Below are positions 1-7,960 of a stretch of DNA of 54,729 nt, piece by piece. The notes under the pieces were generated by a model. It was not told the origin of the DNA. It made no database searches and saw only the letters and a program-made list of their open reading frames with translations. A program made the position numbers and the translations under genes. How positions within the stretch are numbered: the first letter of the stretch is position 1; every line of letters begins with the position of its first letter. Origin of the DNA: Oricola sp. (lineage in GTDB: Bacteria > Pseudomonadota > Alphaproteobacteria > Rhizobiales > Rhizobiaceae); NCBI RefSeq assembly GCF_022763245.1, contig NZ_JALEGV010000020.1, positions 1-54,729 on the forward strand. Direction: 5' to 3'.

Positions 1-1139
1 GCGAGGGCGGAGGGGTCGTAGGTCGCGAATTGCTTGGTCGAGGCGTTGTAGAAGCCCGGAACGTCGCCGGAGATCACCGGATCGCCGCCGGTGATGTCGC
101 CATCCAGCGTCCACAGCACCGAATGCGAGGCGCCGGTTTCGAAATTGACGGCGGTGCCGTCGGGGCCGAGGTGGATGGAACCGCCGATATAGCCGGGGGC
201 CGACAGGTTGAGCGTGCTGTTCGTGCTGTCCGCAATGTACAGGGCGTCGCCCTGCTCGCTGACCAGGAAACCGCTGTTGGTCACGGAAACATTGGTCGCC
301 TCGATCACAGTGATGCCGGTCGAGGCGGCTGCCGTGGCCCTGATCGAGCCGCTGTTGGATACGGTCGTGTTGTTCGAGAGGTAGGCATTGTAGATGCCGT
401 AGGAGTTTTCACCCTCGACCAGGATGGAGCCGCTGTTGGTCACCGCCGCGCCGTCGGAGCTCCAGTAGAAGATGCCGTGCGTCTCGAAACGCCTCGTCGT
501 GATCGAGCCGCTGTTGACGATGACAGTGCCGGCCGAAATGATCTGGAAGATCCCGTCGGCGCCTTCGCCTGCGGTGGAGATGACGCCGCTGTTCGTCACC
601 ATGGAGTTGTTGGAACCGGTGTTGTTTATCCCGTCCGCTCCATCATCCGACGTGAAGATTGATCCGGCATTGAGAACGGTCGAATTGTTCGACAGGCTAT
701 TGACAATCCCAAAGGATTCGTTGCCGGCCGTGGTGATGGTGCCGTTGTTCGTCACCGTCGTGCCGTACGAAATGGCGTTGAATATCCCCCCCGATTTGCT
801 GGAAATCGAGCCGTTGTTGGTGATGGTCGAATGGTCCGAGTCGAAGTTGGTAATTCCGATTGCGCCAACGCCCTCGGTCTCGATCCGGCCGTCATTGACT
901 ACGACGATGTGGCCGCCGGTCGCCTCAACGCCGGAAGCGGCGCTTGTCTCGATGCTGCCGTCTTCGGTGATCGACAGCATGTCGTCTCCGTCGAGCGTGA
1001 AGCCGCCATTGGTGGTGTTTGTCGGGGTGTCGATCGTGAAATCGTCCGAGAGGGCCGAAGAGGCGAGCGTTCCCGTCACAATCAGAAGTGACGCAATACC
1101 GAGTTCGAGCCTTGCGGCATGGCGTTTCGACAGAAACAT
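1..1139 (-). CDS. Autotransporter-like surface protein with beta-helix repeats (partial, C-terminus outside window)
   Basis: The frame opens with ATG at 1139 behind a good ribosome-binding site (AAGGGGGA) and runs off the left edge, so 378 residues are visible. Residues 1-31 look like a signal peptide: a basic start (MFLSKRHAAR), a hydrophobic core, then ALSDD. From about residue 80 to 300 there are some nine imperfect repeats of about 26 residues with the pattern VTNSGSI, nine residues, GI, eight residues. This is typical of a parallel beta-helix passenger domain. The last visible part (about 360-378, FYNAST...FATYDPSAL) resembles the segment that in alphaproteobacterial autotransporters comes just before the C-terminal barrel. 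I infer a type V secreted adhesin or surface protein, but the barrel itself is not in view. No neighbour shares its strand. Confidence 0.75.
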   Translation of the reverse strand, partial: MFLSKRHAARLELGIASLLIVTGTLASSALSDDFTIDTPTNTTNGGFTLDGDDMLSITEDGSIETSAASGVEATGGHIVVVNDGRIETEGVGAIGITNFDSDHSTITNNGSISSKSGGIFNAISYGTTVTNNGTITTAGNESFGIVNSLSNNSTVLNAGSIFTSDDGADGINNTGSNNSMVTNSGVISTAGEGADGIFQIISAGTVIVNSGSITTRRFETHGIFYWSSDGAAVTNSGSILVEGENSYGIYNAYLSNNTTVSNSGSIRATAAASTGITVIEATNVSVTNSGFLVSEQGDALYIADSTNSTLNLSAPGYIGGSIHLGPDGTAVNFETGASHSVLWTLDGDITGGDPVISGDVPGFYNASTKQFATYDPSAL

Positions 1140-1689
1140 GATCCGGTCCCCCTTCGAAGCAAGCCCCGGCAGCCTGCCGACGGATTGCAACTTTGATAGG
1201 CCGACCGGCCGGAATACTCAAGTTTGATTGTCTGATTACCGAGATGGCGGTGTTTATGTATTTGAGATGCAAACTTTATTCAGTCATGCGTTTTTCAGTT
1301 TTGAAGTTGATATGTATTGGTCATTGCGGTCCGTTGCTATTCTTTGGAGAAGAAATTTCGCTATGAATTAGTATATATATTTTGATAACAGGTTTTTTCA
1401 CTGATTTGCGTTTGGGTCGCCGGCCTCGCTTCGCCTTGGGTTTCTCGGTCGAGGCGCTGTTCGGCGCGATCTTTCTGCTTGTCGTCGTGCATGCGGCGGT
1501 TCGCGCAGGATGGGGAGGTGCGAATGCCAGGGTCGCGGCAGGCCTGTGATGCGGCATTTCCCGCATGCGTGGCGTCATTGGAACATTCCGGTCGCCGGAG
1601 CCGTTCTGCGGGGCGGGCAGGGTGGTTTTACGAGGCTGGCATTCCCGCCAAATCGCGGGCATGCTCGCGTCAACGCTCCGGAGACGACC
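1140..1689. other. 550-bp divergent intergenic region between autotransporter and ade
   Basis: The part at about 1240-1400 is clearly more AT-rich than its surroundings and probably holds the promoter of the leftward surface-protein gene. On the plus strand a short frame from TTG at 1382 to TGA at 1547-1549 would encode 55 residues with one strong hydrophobic stretch (ALFGAIFLLVVVHAAV). It has no visible ribosome-binding site and could be a remnant of a membrane protein. A longer minus-strand frame over the same DNA is lysine/arginine-rich and shows no family signature. I see no tRNA, riboswitch or insertion sequence here. Confidence 0.4.
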
Positions 1690-3504
1690 ATGCCCTCAGC
1701 CAAGCCTTCCTTCGCCCCGCCGAAACCCTGGACCGAATGCGCGCGCGACCTCGTCAATGTCGCCATGGGCCGCAAGCCCGCCGAGATGGTGGTGCGCAAC
1801 GGCAAATGGGTGAACGTCCATTCGGGCGAGGTGATCCCGGCGACCGATCTCGCCATCATCGACGGCCGCTTCGCCTATTGCGGGCCTGACGCCTCGCATT
1901 GCATCGGCGAGGGCACTCGCGTGGTCGACGCGCGGGGCCGCTACCTCGTGCCGGGCCTGTGCGACGCGCATATGCATGTCGAGAGCGGCATGGTGACCGT
2001 GACCGAGTTCACGCGCGCCGTCGTTCCGCACGGAACCACCTCGATGTTCGTCGATCCGCACGAAATCGCCAACGTGCTCGGCCTGTCGGGCGTGCGCATG
2101 ATGCATGACGAGGCCGAGGCCATGCCGGTCAACGTCTTCGTGCAGATGCCGTCCTGCGTGCCCTCGGCGCCGGGGCTTGAGCATGCCGGCGCGTCGCTCG
2201 GGCCGCACGAGATCGCGGAGGCCATGGCCTGGCCGAACATCGTCGGGCTGGGCGAGGTGATGAATTTCCCGGGCGTCGCCGCCAACGACCAGACCATGGT
2301 CGGCGCCATCGAGGCGACGGTGAAGGCCGGCAAGACGGTGGGCGGCCATTACGCCTCGCCGGATCTCGGGCTTGCCTTCCACGGCTATGTCGCCGGCGGG
2401 CCGGAGGACGACCACGAGGGCACGCGCGCCGACGACGCCATCGCCCGTGTCCGCCAGGGCATGAAGGCGATGCTGCGCCTCGGCTCGGCCTGGTACGACG
2501 TCGCCGAGCAGATCAAGGCGGTCACCGAGCAGGGGCTCGACCCGCGCAACTTCATCCTGTGCACCGACGACAGCCATTCCGGCACGCTGGTCAAGGAAGG
2601 CCACATGGACCGCGTCGTGCGCCACGCCATCCAGCAGGGCCTCGCGCCCGTCACCGCCATCCAGATGGCGACGCTCAACACCGCGCAGCATTTCCGGATG
2701 GAGCGCGAGATGGGCTCGATCACGCCCGGCCGCCGCGCCGACTTCCTGATCGTCTCCAACCTCGCCGAACTCGCCATTGACGAGGTCTACGGGCGCGGCG
2801 TGCAGCTCGCCAAGGGCGGCAAGCTCACCGTCGAGATCCCGCCCTACGACTATCCCGCCGAGGCCAAGAACACGGTCAGGCTGGGCAAGGAACTGCTGCC
2901 GGACGATTTCGTTATCCCGGCTCCGAAGGGCAAGGCGGAGGTCGACGTGCGCGTCATCGGCGTCATCGAGAACCAGGCGCCGACCCGCGCGCTGGAGGCG
3001 CGGCTGCCGGTCTCGGGCGGCATCGTCGAGATGGACCGGCCGAACGACGTCTGCCAGATCGCGCTTGTCGAACGCCACCGCGCCACGGGGCAGGTGGCCA
3101 ACGCCTTCGTCTCCGGCTTCGGCTACACGCAGGACTGCGCCATGGCCTCGACCGTGGCGCACGATTCCCACCACATGATCGTCGTCGGCACCAATCGCGA
3201 GGACATGGCGATCGCCGCCAACCGGCTGGGCGAGGTCGGCGGCGGCGTCGTGATGATCTCCAAAGGCGAGGAACTGGCGTTGGTCGAGATGCCGATCGCC
3301 GGGCTGATGTCCGACGAACGCGCCGAAATCGTCGCCGCCAAGGCCGACATCCTCGGCGCCGCGATGCGCGAAATGGGCTGCACCCTCAACAACGCCTACA
3401 TGCAGCACTCGCTGCTGGCCCTGGTGGTGATCCCGGAACTCAGGATCTCCGATGTCGGGCTGGTCGATGTGCGCACCTTCGAGAAGGTGGACGTGTTCGT
3501 GTGA
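1690..3504 (+). CDS. ade: Adenine deaminase
   Basis: Hydrolyses adenine to hypoxanthine and ammonia in purine salvage, in the cytoplasm. The 604-residue product has the amidohydrolase pattern: metal-binding HMH at residues 94-96 in DAHMHVESG, the GEVMN segment near 189, a glycine/histidine element near 219-221 (GGHYAS) and DDSHSG at 293-298. The last ~170 residues form the adenine-deaminase C-terminal domain. The frame is open further upstream, but the ATG at 1690 has GGAG just before it and fits the family length, so it is chosen. It stands alone; the pur genes further right make hypoxanthine-derived nucleotides by the de novo route, but linkage is loose. Residue-level identification is strong. 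Confidence 0.95.
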   Translation: MPSAKPSFAPPKPWTECARDLVNVAMGRKPAEMVVRNGKWVNVHSGEVIPATDLAIIDGRFAYCGPDASHCIGEGTRVVDARGRYLVPGLCDAHMHVESGMVTVTEFTRAVVPHGTTSMFVDPHEIANVLGLSGVRMMHDEAEAMPVNVFVQMPSCVPSAPGLEHAGASLGPHEIAEAMAWPNIVGLGEVMNFPGVAANDQTMVGAIEATVKAGKTVGGHYASPDLGLAFHGYVAGGPEDDHEGTRADDAIARVRQGMKAMLRLGSAWYDVAEQIKAVTEQGLDPRNFILCTDDSHSGTLVKEGHMDRVVRHAIQQGLAPVTAIQMATLNTAQHFRMEREMGSITPGRRADFLIVSNLAELAIDEVYGRGVQLAKGGKLTVEIPPYDYPAEAKNTVRLGKELLPDDFVIPAPKGKAEVDVRVIGVIENQAPTRALEARLPVSGGIVEMDRPNDVCQIALVERHRATGQVANAFVSGFGYTQDCAMASTVAHDSHHMIVVGTNREDMAIAANRLGEVGGGVVMISKGEELALVEMPIAGLMSDERAEIVAAKADILGAAMREMGCTLNNAYMQHSLLALVVIPELRISDVGLVDVRTFEKVDVFV

Positions 3505-3555
3505 GGACTGCGAAATTTTGCTGCTTCGTTTACGTGACCAAGAGTCGCTACGCCA

Positions 3556-4434
3556 ATGGGATGCATATTCTGCAAAAGCTCGAATAATGGCTTTTCAAGC
3601 GTAGAGCACATTGTGCCAGAATCGTTGGGGAATTCTCGCCGTATTCTTCCGAAAGGGGCGGTTTGTGATAAATGTAATAGTTACTTCTCGCGACGTATCG
3701 AAGCACCAATCCTAAATCATCCGTCCTTTCGGAATCTTCGTGCGAGATATCAGATTCCGACTAAGAAAAACAAACTTCCCTTTATGCAGGGCTACTCCCT
3801 AGGGACCGATGTTGAAGTTGGCCTACGATTGGCGAGAGACCAACGAGGATTCGACTTCTTCCCCCTCTTAACGGGACAGACAAAGGAATTCGAACGTCTC
3901 GATAGATTGGATGCATTCGGATTGCGTAAGAACGTTCTCGTTTTTCCGGTTGATGTAAATCCACCGAAAAATGAAATGTCTAGATTCTTGGCGAAAATGG
4001 CGCTCGAAGCATTATTCGAACGATTTTTGATTACTGAACCGCAGAATGCCCGAGAAATTATTCTAGGTGATCACTACGACCGTATTCGAGATTGGGTGCG
4101 TTACGGAAAATGCGAATCTGAATGGCCTTACTATTTTCGGCAGTACTTTCCGGAAGAAACGCTCATGAAGTGCCCGTATACAGGAGTTTGGAAGCGTTTT
4201 GGATTTGGGTATGACTTGCTAATCACCGAGCTTCCTGAAACGTATTTCGTTTTCTTGTTTAGTGGGTATGAATTCGTAATAAATCTCGGCGGTCCGGGGA
4301 TAAAAGGTTACGAGAATTGGCTTAAAAACAATGACGGCAAGAGTTGGCTTGTTGAAAAGAAAGGCTATTTTGTCCGCAAGGTAGCCTATTTAGGCGGTAG
4401 TCGCCATTACTTCTCTAAAATGGTGGAAATCTAA
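3556..4434 (+). CDS. HNH endonuclease domain protein, AT-rich, probably acquired
   Basis: A 292-residue protein whose N-terminus shows a zinc-ribbon HNH nuclease core: Cys3-x2-Cys6, then EHIVPESLGN with His18, then CDKCN with Cys37, Cys40 and Asn41. This matches HNH_5-like nucleases known in orphan or defence-associated genes. The remaining ~240 residues are rich in aromatic and charged residues and show no domain I recognise; they may recognise the target. Codon use and base composition are far more AT-rich than every neighbour (TTT, AAT, AAA, TTA common), which points to horizontal transfer. It has no partner methylase, transposase or integrase beside it. The ribosome-binding site is weak (AAGAG). 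DNA cleavage is inferred from the motif; the biological role is unknown. Confidence 0.8.
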   Translation: MGCIFCKSSNNGFSSVEHIVPESLGNSRRILPKGAVCDKCNSYFSRRIEAPILNHPSFRNLRARYQIPTKKNKLPFMQGYSLGTDVEVGLRLARDQRGFDFFPLLTGQTKEFERLDRLDAFGLRKNVLVFPVDVNPPKNEMSRFLAKMALEALFERFLITEPQNAREIILGDHYDRIRDWVRYGKCESEWPYYFRQYFPEETLMKCPYTGVWKRFGFGYDLLITELPETYFVFLFSGYEFVINLGGPGIKGYENWLKNNDGKSWLVEKKGYFVRKVAYLGGSRHYFSKMVEI

Positions 4435-4530
4435 GGTCGGGCTGGCGAGCCGTGCGGCAAAGCGCGATTGGAACTGCCGGAATGTCGGAGCCGGCTAGTA
4501 AAGCGATATTTTAATTTGGACAAAAGCTGG

Positions 4531-5175
4531 ATGATCAAAACCCTATTTCAACCGGACGACGTCCTCTCCCTCTGGTTTCCCGATAACGGCCACTGGAACG
4601 ATACCGAGACGCACGCCGCGTTCTGGACGGAGCGCATGCAGGGCGGGATGGATGAACGCATCATCGCCGATTATGCCGATCTCGCGAAGGCGGCGGCCGC
4701 GGGGCTGCTCGACCATTGGGCGGAAACGCCGCGCGGGCGGCTGGCGCTGCTGATCGCGCTCGACCAGTTCCCGCGCTCACTGTGGCGCGACACGCCGGGC
4801 GCCTACGGGCAGGACATCAAGGCCTGCCGGCTGGCGCTCGCCGGCCTCGACAATGGCGATTTCGACGCGCTCGCGCCGTGGGAGCAGGCCTTCTTCATCA
4901 TCGCGATCTCGCATTGCGAGGGGCCGGACCACCTGGAGCGGATGCATCGCCTGAAGGACGTCACCGAGCGCATCATCGCCGCGATGCCGCCGCAGTTGGC
5001 CGAACTCGCCGTCGGCTTCCGCGCGCAGACCGCCCGCGTGACCGGCATCATCGAGCGCTTCGGCCGGCATCCGCATCGCAACCCGATCTATGGCCGCGTC
5101 TCGTCTCCCGAGGAGCAGGCCTATATCGCCGAGGGCGATTTCCCGCATCTGAGGCGGGCCGACGCGCCGGACTGA
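4531..5175 (+). CDS. DUF924 family protein
   Basis: A soluble protein of 214 residues. It begins with the family pattern (VLSLWFPD, then FW near residue 30-40) and carries the hallmark LIALDQFPRSLWRDT near the middle, followed by the AFFIIAISHCEG helix and, near the C-terminus, FGRHPHRNPIYGR. These identify DUF924, an all-helical, TPR-like family without established biochemical function. The frame is open from 4468, but ATG at 4531 starts at the conserved N-terminus and has a GGA ten bases before it. It follows the foreign HNH gene without sharing its composition, so the HNH insertion seems to end before this gene. Confidence 0.85.
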   Translation: MIKTLFQPDDVLSLWFPDNGHWNDTETHAAFWTERMQGGMDERIIADYADLAKAAAAGLLDHWAETPRGRLALLIALDQFPRSLWRDTPGAYGQDIKACRLALAGLDNGDFDALAPWEQAFFIIAISHCEGPDHLERMHRLKDVTERIIAAMPPQLAELAVGFRAQTARVTGIIERFGRHPHRNPIYGRVSSPEEQAYIAEGDFPHLRRADAPD

Positions 5176-5192
5176 GGGCCGCCCGCGGCGCC

Positions 5193-5206
5193 TTGACCGG
5201 CGTCAA
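5193..5206. promoter_or_regulatory. FNR/FixK-type binding site upstream of small exported protein
   Basis: The 14-bp palindrome TTGACCGGCGTCAA fits the FNR/Anr/FixK consensus TTGAY-N4-RTCAA perfectly. Its centre is about 92 bases before the ATG at 5292, nearly the same distance as the other such box in this window from the cytochrome c peroxidase gene. Activation under low oxygen is inferred. Confidence 0.6.
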
Positions 5207-5291
5207 TGGCCGACAATTTCAGGCACGATACTCTGGTCTTGCGCGGGTTCGGATTGTGGGGGATCCGACCGCGACAAGGATGAGTACCACA

Positions 5292-5696
5292 ATGAAAACA
5301 ACAACAAGCATCCCCACACGCGGCATCATGCTCGCAACCGTGCTCGCATCCGCGCTGGCGATCGGCGCAGGCGCGCCTACCGCCATGGCCGAGGAGTTCA
5401 CGACGGTCACCGATCTCGACACGTTCAAGGCGCATTTCATCGGGCCGAAGATCATGGACCCCGCCGACAGCGCCAATTTCTTCGTCGTCAGGGAGGACGG
5501 CACGATCGAGGGCACCTGGCACGGCGCGACGCTGACCGGCGCCTGGCGTTGGGAGGACGAATATTTCTGCCGCACGCTCTCCGCGCCGCGTCCTGCACCG
5601 GAGGATTGCCAGCAATGGGGCTATGCCGACGGCAAGGCGCAGCTCGTCAGGAATCGCGGCGCGGGCGACCCGACCGTCTATTCGCTCGGCGAATAG
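5292..5696 (+). CDS. Small exported protein of unknown function
   Basis: 134 residues with a clear signal peptide: MKTTTS start, hydrophobic core (IMLATVLASALAIGAGAP), cleavage probably after AMA before EEF. The mature part, about 105 residues, has the segment DGTIEGTWHGATLTGAWRW and two cysteines (FCRTL, EDCQQ) that may form a disulfide. Similar short periplasmic proteins occur in alphaproteobacteria, sometimes with a misleading dihydrodipicolinate reductase label; I see no support for that function. An in-frame ATG at 5280 overlaps the AAGGA motif, so the ATG at 5292, eleven bases after it, is the better start. An FNR-type box lies upstream, so a role under oxygen limitation is possible. 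Confidence 0.75.
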   Translation: MKTTTSIPTRGIMLATVLASALAIGAGAPTAMAEEFTTVTDLDTFKAHFIGPKIMDPADSANFFVVREDGTIEGTWHGATLTGAWRWEDEYFCRTLSAPRPAPEDCQQWGYADGKAQLVRNRGAGDPTVYSLGE

Positions 5697-5713
5697 GGCA
5701 GGCGCCGGCCGCC

Positions 5714-6292
5714 TCAGCGGTCGTGCATGCCCTTGCCGGCGAGGATCTTCGGCGCCGCCTTGTCGATGCGCGAAACGCGCGTGGCCGACTGTTTGGCGCC
5801 GGAGAAATGCAGCACCCATCCGCGCTGCCGCCCGGGCGTCAGCCCCTCGAAGGCGTCGCGGAACTCCGGGTCGCCGTCGAGCCGGTCGACGAGTTCGGCG
5901 GGATAGGGGAGGTCGTCCTTCGGAAAGTCGACCTTCAGCCCGGCCTTCTCGTTGGCGATCGCGCCGGCGATCAGCGCCCGCAGCGCGGCTTCCTGCTGCG
6001 CGACCTCGTCCACGGAGGTGAATTTCACGAAACGCGAGGAGCGCGAATTCTCGCCCGGCATGCGCAGCAGCCCGTCGGGATCGTCCAGCAGCACGCCTTT
6101 GAAGAAGCCGACGACGGCGGCGTCCTTCATGTGGTGCAGGATGGCGATGTTGCCGTCATGGGCGGTGTAGACCGGCCCGCGCCATTTCCACTCCTCGCCC
6201 ACGGGGCAGTCGAGCAGGATCGCGCGCAGCGCCCGCAATTCCTCGCGCCACCGGCCGTCCTTCTCGAAAAACGCATCGATCTTCGCGTTCAC
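5714..6292 (-). CDS. DUF1801 / YdeI-like protein
   Basis: 192 residues. The N-terminal two thirds resemble the DUF1801 (YdhG/YdeI-like) fold: ALRAILLDCPVGEEWKWRGPVY, then a central GNIAILHHMKDAAVVGFFKG. The C-terminal part ends with the YdeI pattern FEGLTPGRQRGWVLHFSGAKQSATRVSRI, which is characteristic of the YdeI/OmpD-associated family. The biochemical role is not established. It starts with GTG and overlaps the stop codon of the HxlR regulator by four bases (GTGA), so the two are very probably translated together. This suggests a gene under the control of the same operon promoter. Confidence 0.85.
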   Translation of the reverse strand: MNAKIDAFFEKDGRWREELRALRAILLDCPVGEEWKWRGPVYTAHDGNIAILHHMKDAAVVGFFKGVLLDDPDGLLRMPGENSRSSRFVKFTSVDEVAQQEAALRALIAGAIANEKAGLKVDFPKDDLPYPAELVDRLDGDPEFRDAFEGLTPGRQRGWVLHFSGAKQSATRVSRIDKAAPKILAGKGMHDR

Positions 6293-6669
6293 GTCAAATC
6301 CGCCTTCTCCTCGAATTTCGTGCGCGCCTTTGCCACCCGGTCCTCGTTCTCGACAGCCCAGATGCCCAGCGCGTGGATCGGTTCGAGCAACGATTCGCCG
6401 AGTTCGGTGAGCTGGTAGTCGACGCGCGGCGGAATGGAGGGCGTCACCGTGCGGTCGACGATGCCGTTTCGTTCAAGATCCCGCAACACACTGGTCAACA
6501 CTTTCTGGCTAATCGTGCCGATTTCGCGCTTCAGCTCGGAGAAGCGCTTCGGCCGCTCCGACAGGCGTATCAGCACCAAAACCATCCATTTCGAGCCGAT
6601 TGACTGCAATAATTCGCCGACTGGCCGGCACACATGGCCGATTTCATTGATGTGACTTGGTTTCTTCAT
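6289..6669 (-). CDS. HxlR family transcriptional regulator
   Basis: A winged-helix DNA-binding protein of 126 residues. It has the family pattern CRPVGELLQSIGSKWMVLVL near the start, then RFSELKREIGTISQKVLTSVLRDLERNGIVDR (recognition helix) and the wing PPRVDYQLTELGESL. Many HxlR proteins sense electrophiles or redox stress through the conserved early cysteine, here Cys13. The frame is open further upstream, but the ATG at 6669 gives the usual length; the alternative ATG at 6714 has its AAGAGG directly abutting the start codon. It is divergent from an NADPH-dependent FMN reductase gene, a common arrangement in which the regulator controls both directions. Confidence 0.9.
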   Translation of the reverse strand: MKKPSHINEIGHVCRPVGELLQSIGSKWMVLVLIRLSERPKRFSELKREIGTISQKVLTSVLRDLERNGIVDRTVTPSIPPRVDYQLTELGESLLEPIHALGIWAVENEDRVAKARTKFEEKADLT

Positions 6670-6732
6670 GGTGACCCGGTTGCAAAAAAGTGCCGTCTTG
6701 TGCGGCGCACTCATCCTCTTAGATAGGATCCC

Positions 6733-6789
6733 GGTATCAAAAAGCGACGGCGGTATCAAATCGCTACCGCGGTTTCTTTTTCCTACCGC
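6733..6789. promoter_or_regulatory. Repeat-rich divergent promoter; candidate HxlR operator
   Basis: The nonamer GGTATCAAA occurs twice (6733-6741 and 6752-6760), 19 bases apart. The second copy is part of an inverted repeat, GCGGTA at 6750-6755 facing TACCGC at 6765-6770, and a further TACCGC follows at 6784-6789. Such repeated half-sites between a regulator and its divergent target are what an operator would look like. Binding by the HxlR protein is inferred. Confidence 0.4.
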
Positions 6790-6968
6790 ATGGACGCCCC
6801 GCAGCGGGGACAGCGAAGCAGAATTCGAGGGAACCATCATCCGGAACGGCCCGTTCCGGAAACGGGATCGCCTTGCCTGACGGCGCCCATGCCCAGGACA
6901 CGCGACTAAACGGACACCCGATCAACCGGACCGCAGACCGGCCGGACAATCGATCAAGGAGAATGAAC

Positions 6969-7556
6969 ATGTCACTGAAGCTGAACGTTATCGTCACCTC
7001 CACGCGCCCGGGCCGCAACGGCCTCAAGATCGGCCAGTGGGTCGCCGACTTCGCCCGGGAGAATTCGGATTTCGAGGTCGAACTGGTGGATCTCGCCGAT
7101 TTCGACCTGCCGCTGCTCGACGAGCCGAACCATCCGATGGCGCAGGACTACAAGCACGAGCACACCAAGCGCTGGAGCGCGGTCAACGCGAAGGCCGACG
7201 CCTTCGTCTTCGTCTCGCCGGAATACAACTACTTCCCGGCCGCCTCGACCGTGAACGCCATCCAGACCCTGCACAAGGAATGGCACAAGAAGCCGGTCGG
7301 CCTCGTCGGCTATGGCGGCGTGTCGGGCGGCGTGCGCGCCATGCAGTCCGCCAAGATCCTGATGACCACGGTCTCCATGATGCCGCTGCCGCAGGAAGTG
7401 CCGATCCCGTTCGTGTTCAACTTCCTGACCGAAGACGGCAAGTTCAACCCGGCCGACGAAGTCCAGCAGGGCACCAAGGCCATGCTCGGCGAACTCGCCG
7501 GCTGGGCCGAGACCCTGAAGCCGCTGCGCGCCGAAGAGCTGAAACAGGCCGCCTGA
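6969..7556 (+). CDS. NADPH-dependent FMN reductase family protein
   Basis: A 195-residue flavodoxin-like protein. The start LNVIVTSTRPGRNGLKIGQW is the phosphate-binding loop for FMN; the middle FVFVSPEYNYFPAASTVNAIQ is the second FMN-contact loop typical of the YieF/ArsH-like family, followed by VGLVGYGGVSGGVRA. It probably reduces FMN, quinones or nitro compounds with NAD(P)H in the cytoplasm. Two in-frame ATGs lie close together; the one at 6969 is seven bases after AAGGAG and is preferred over 6963. It is transcribed away from an HxlR regulator, which suggests induction by electrophiles or oxidants. A terminator follows the gene. Confidence 0.92.
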   Translation: MSLKLNVIVTSTRPGRNGLKIGQWVADFARENSDFEVELVDLADFDLPLLDEPNHPMAQDYKHEHTKRWSAVNAKADAFVFVSPEYNYFPAASTVNAIQTLHKEWHKKPVGLVGYGGVSGGVRAMQSAKILMTTVSMMPLPQEVPIPFVFNFLTEDGKFNPADEVQQGTKAMLGELAGWAETLKPLRAEELKQAA

Positions 7557-7581
7557 CCGGTCCTGCGCCCCGATGCTTCCG

Positions 7582-7613
7582 GCCCCGCCTCTCGACACCG
7601 AGGGGCGGGGCTT
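7582..7613 (+). terminator. Rho-independent terminator after FMN reductase gene
   Basis: GCCCCGCC at 7582-7589 pairs with GGCGGGGC at 7604-7611, followed by a short T run. It lies 25 bases after the stop codon. Confidence 0.7.
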
Positions 7614-7627
7614 TCGATGTCCGGGCC

Positions 7628-7840
7628 TCACCACAGCCGCGTCGGCCGCCAGACGATGATCTTCGGCCGCCGGTCGAGGTCGTAGTCGCGCGCCTCCACG
7701 GCGCAATTCCTTTCCCCGCACGCCCGGCAGCGAAACGGCAGGTCCTCCAGCGACCGGGCCGGATCGACGAAATGGGCGACGTCGCTCGCCAGAAACCGCG
7801 CAACCCGATCGCAATCCCGGCAGGCGACGATCAGCAACAT
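7628..7840 (-). CDS. Small zinc-ribbon-like protein
   Basis: 70 residues from the ATG at 7840 (a longer frame starts at 7885). It carries two CxxC pairs, CRDC near residue 7 and CRAC near residue 37 followed by a further cysteine in ERNC, suggesting a single zinc site. The C-terminus PKIIVWRPTRLW is hydrophobic and aromatic. Short proteins of this type occur in rhizobia without known function. No clear ribosome-binding site was seen, and it is convergent with the FMN reductase gene. Confidence 0.5.
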   Translation of the reverse strand: MLLIVACRDCDRVARFLASDVAHFVDPARSLEDLPFRCRACGERNCAVEARDYDLDRRPKIIVWRPTRLW

Positions 7841-7960
7841 GCGCCGTCGGGCTGCTTGGCGAAGGGTGCGGATGCTTGGTGCCATGTTACGGTTCTATCG
7901 AACAAAACATGAACATGGTCAATCGACCATAGGTGGAAGGCGAGGGGCATCGAGCTGTCA

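Noticed and set aside
1-1139. CRISPR-like or tandem DNA repeat in the surface-protein gene
   Set aside because: The periodicity is at protein level (about 78 bases) with poor DNA identity and no fixed spacer; there are no cas genes.
1696-3408. 570-codon open frame on the minus strand over ade
   Set aside because: Shadow of adenine deaminase: high-GC third positions keep the opposite strand open. The translation is rich in His, Arg and Asp with no family motif.
3505-4530. Transposon or integron around the HNH gene
   Set aside because: No inverted ends, target-site duplication, transposase or integrase could be seen at the borders.
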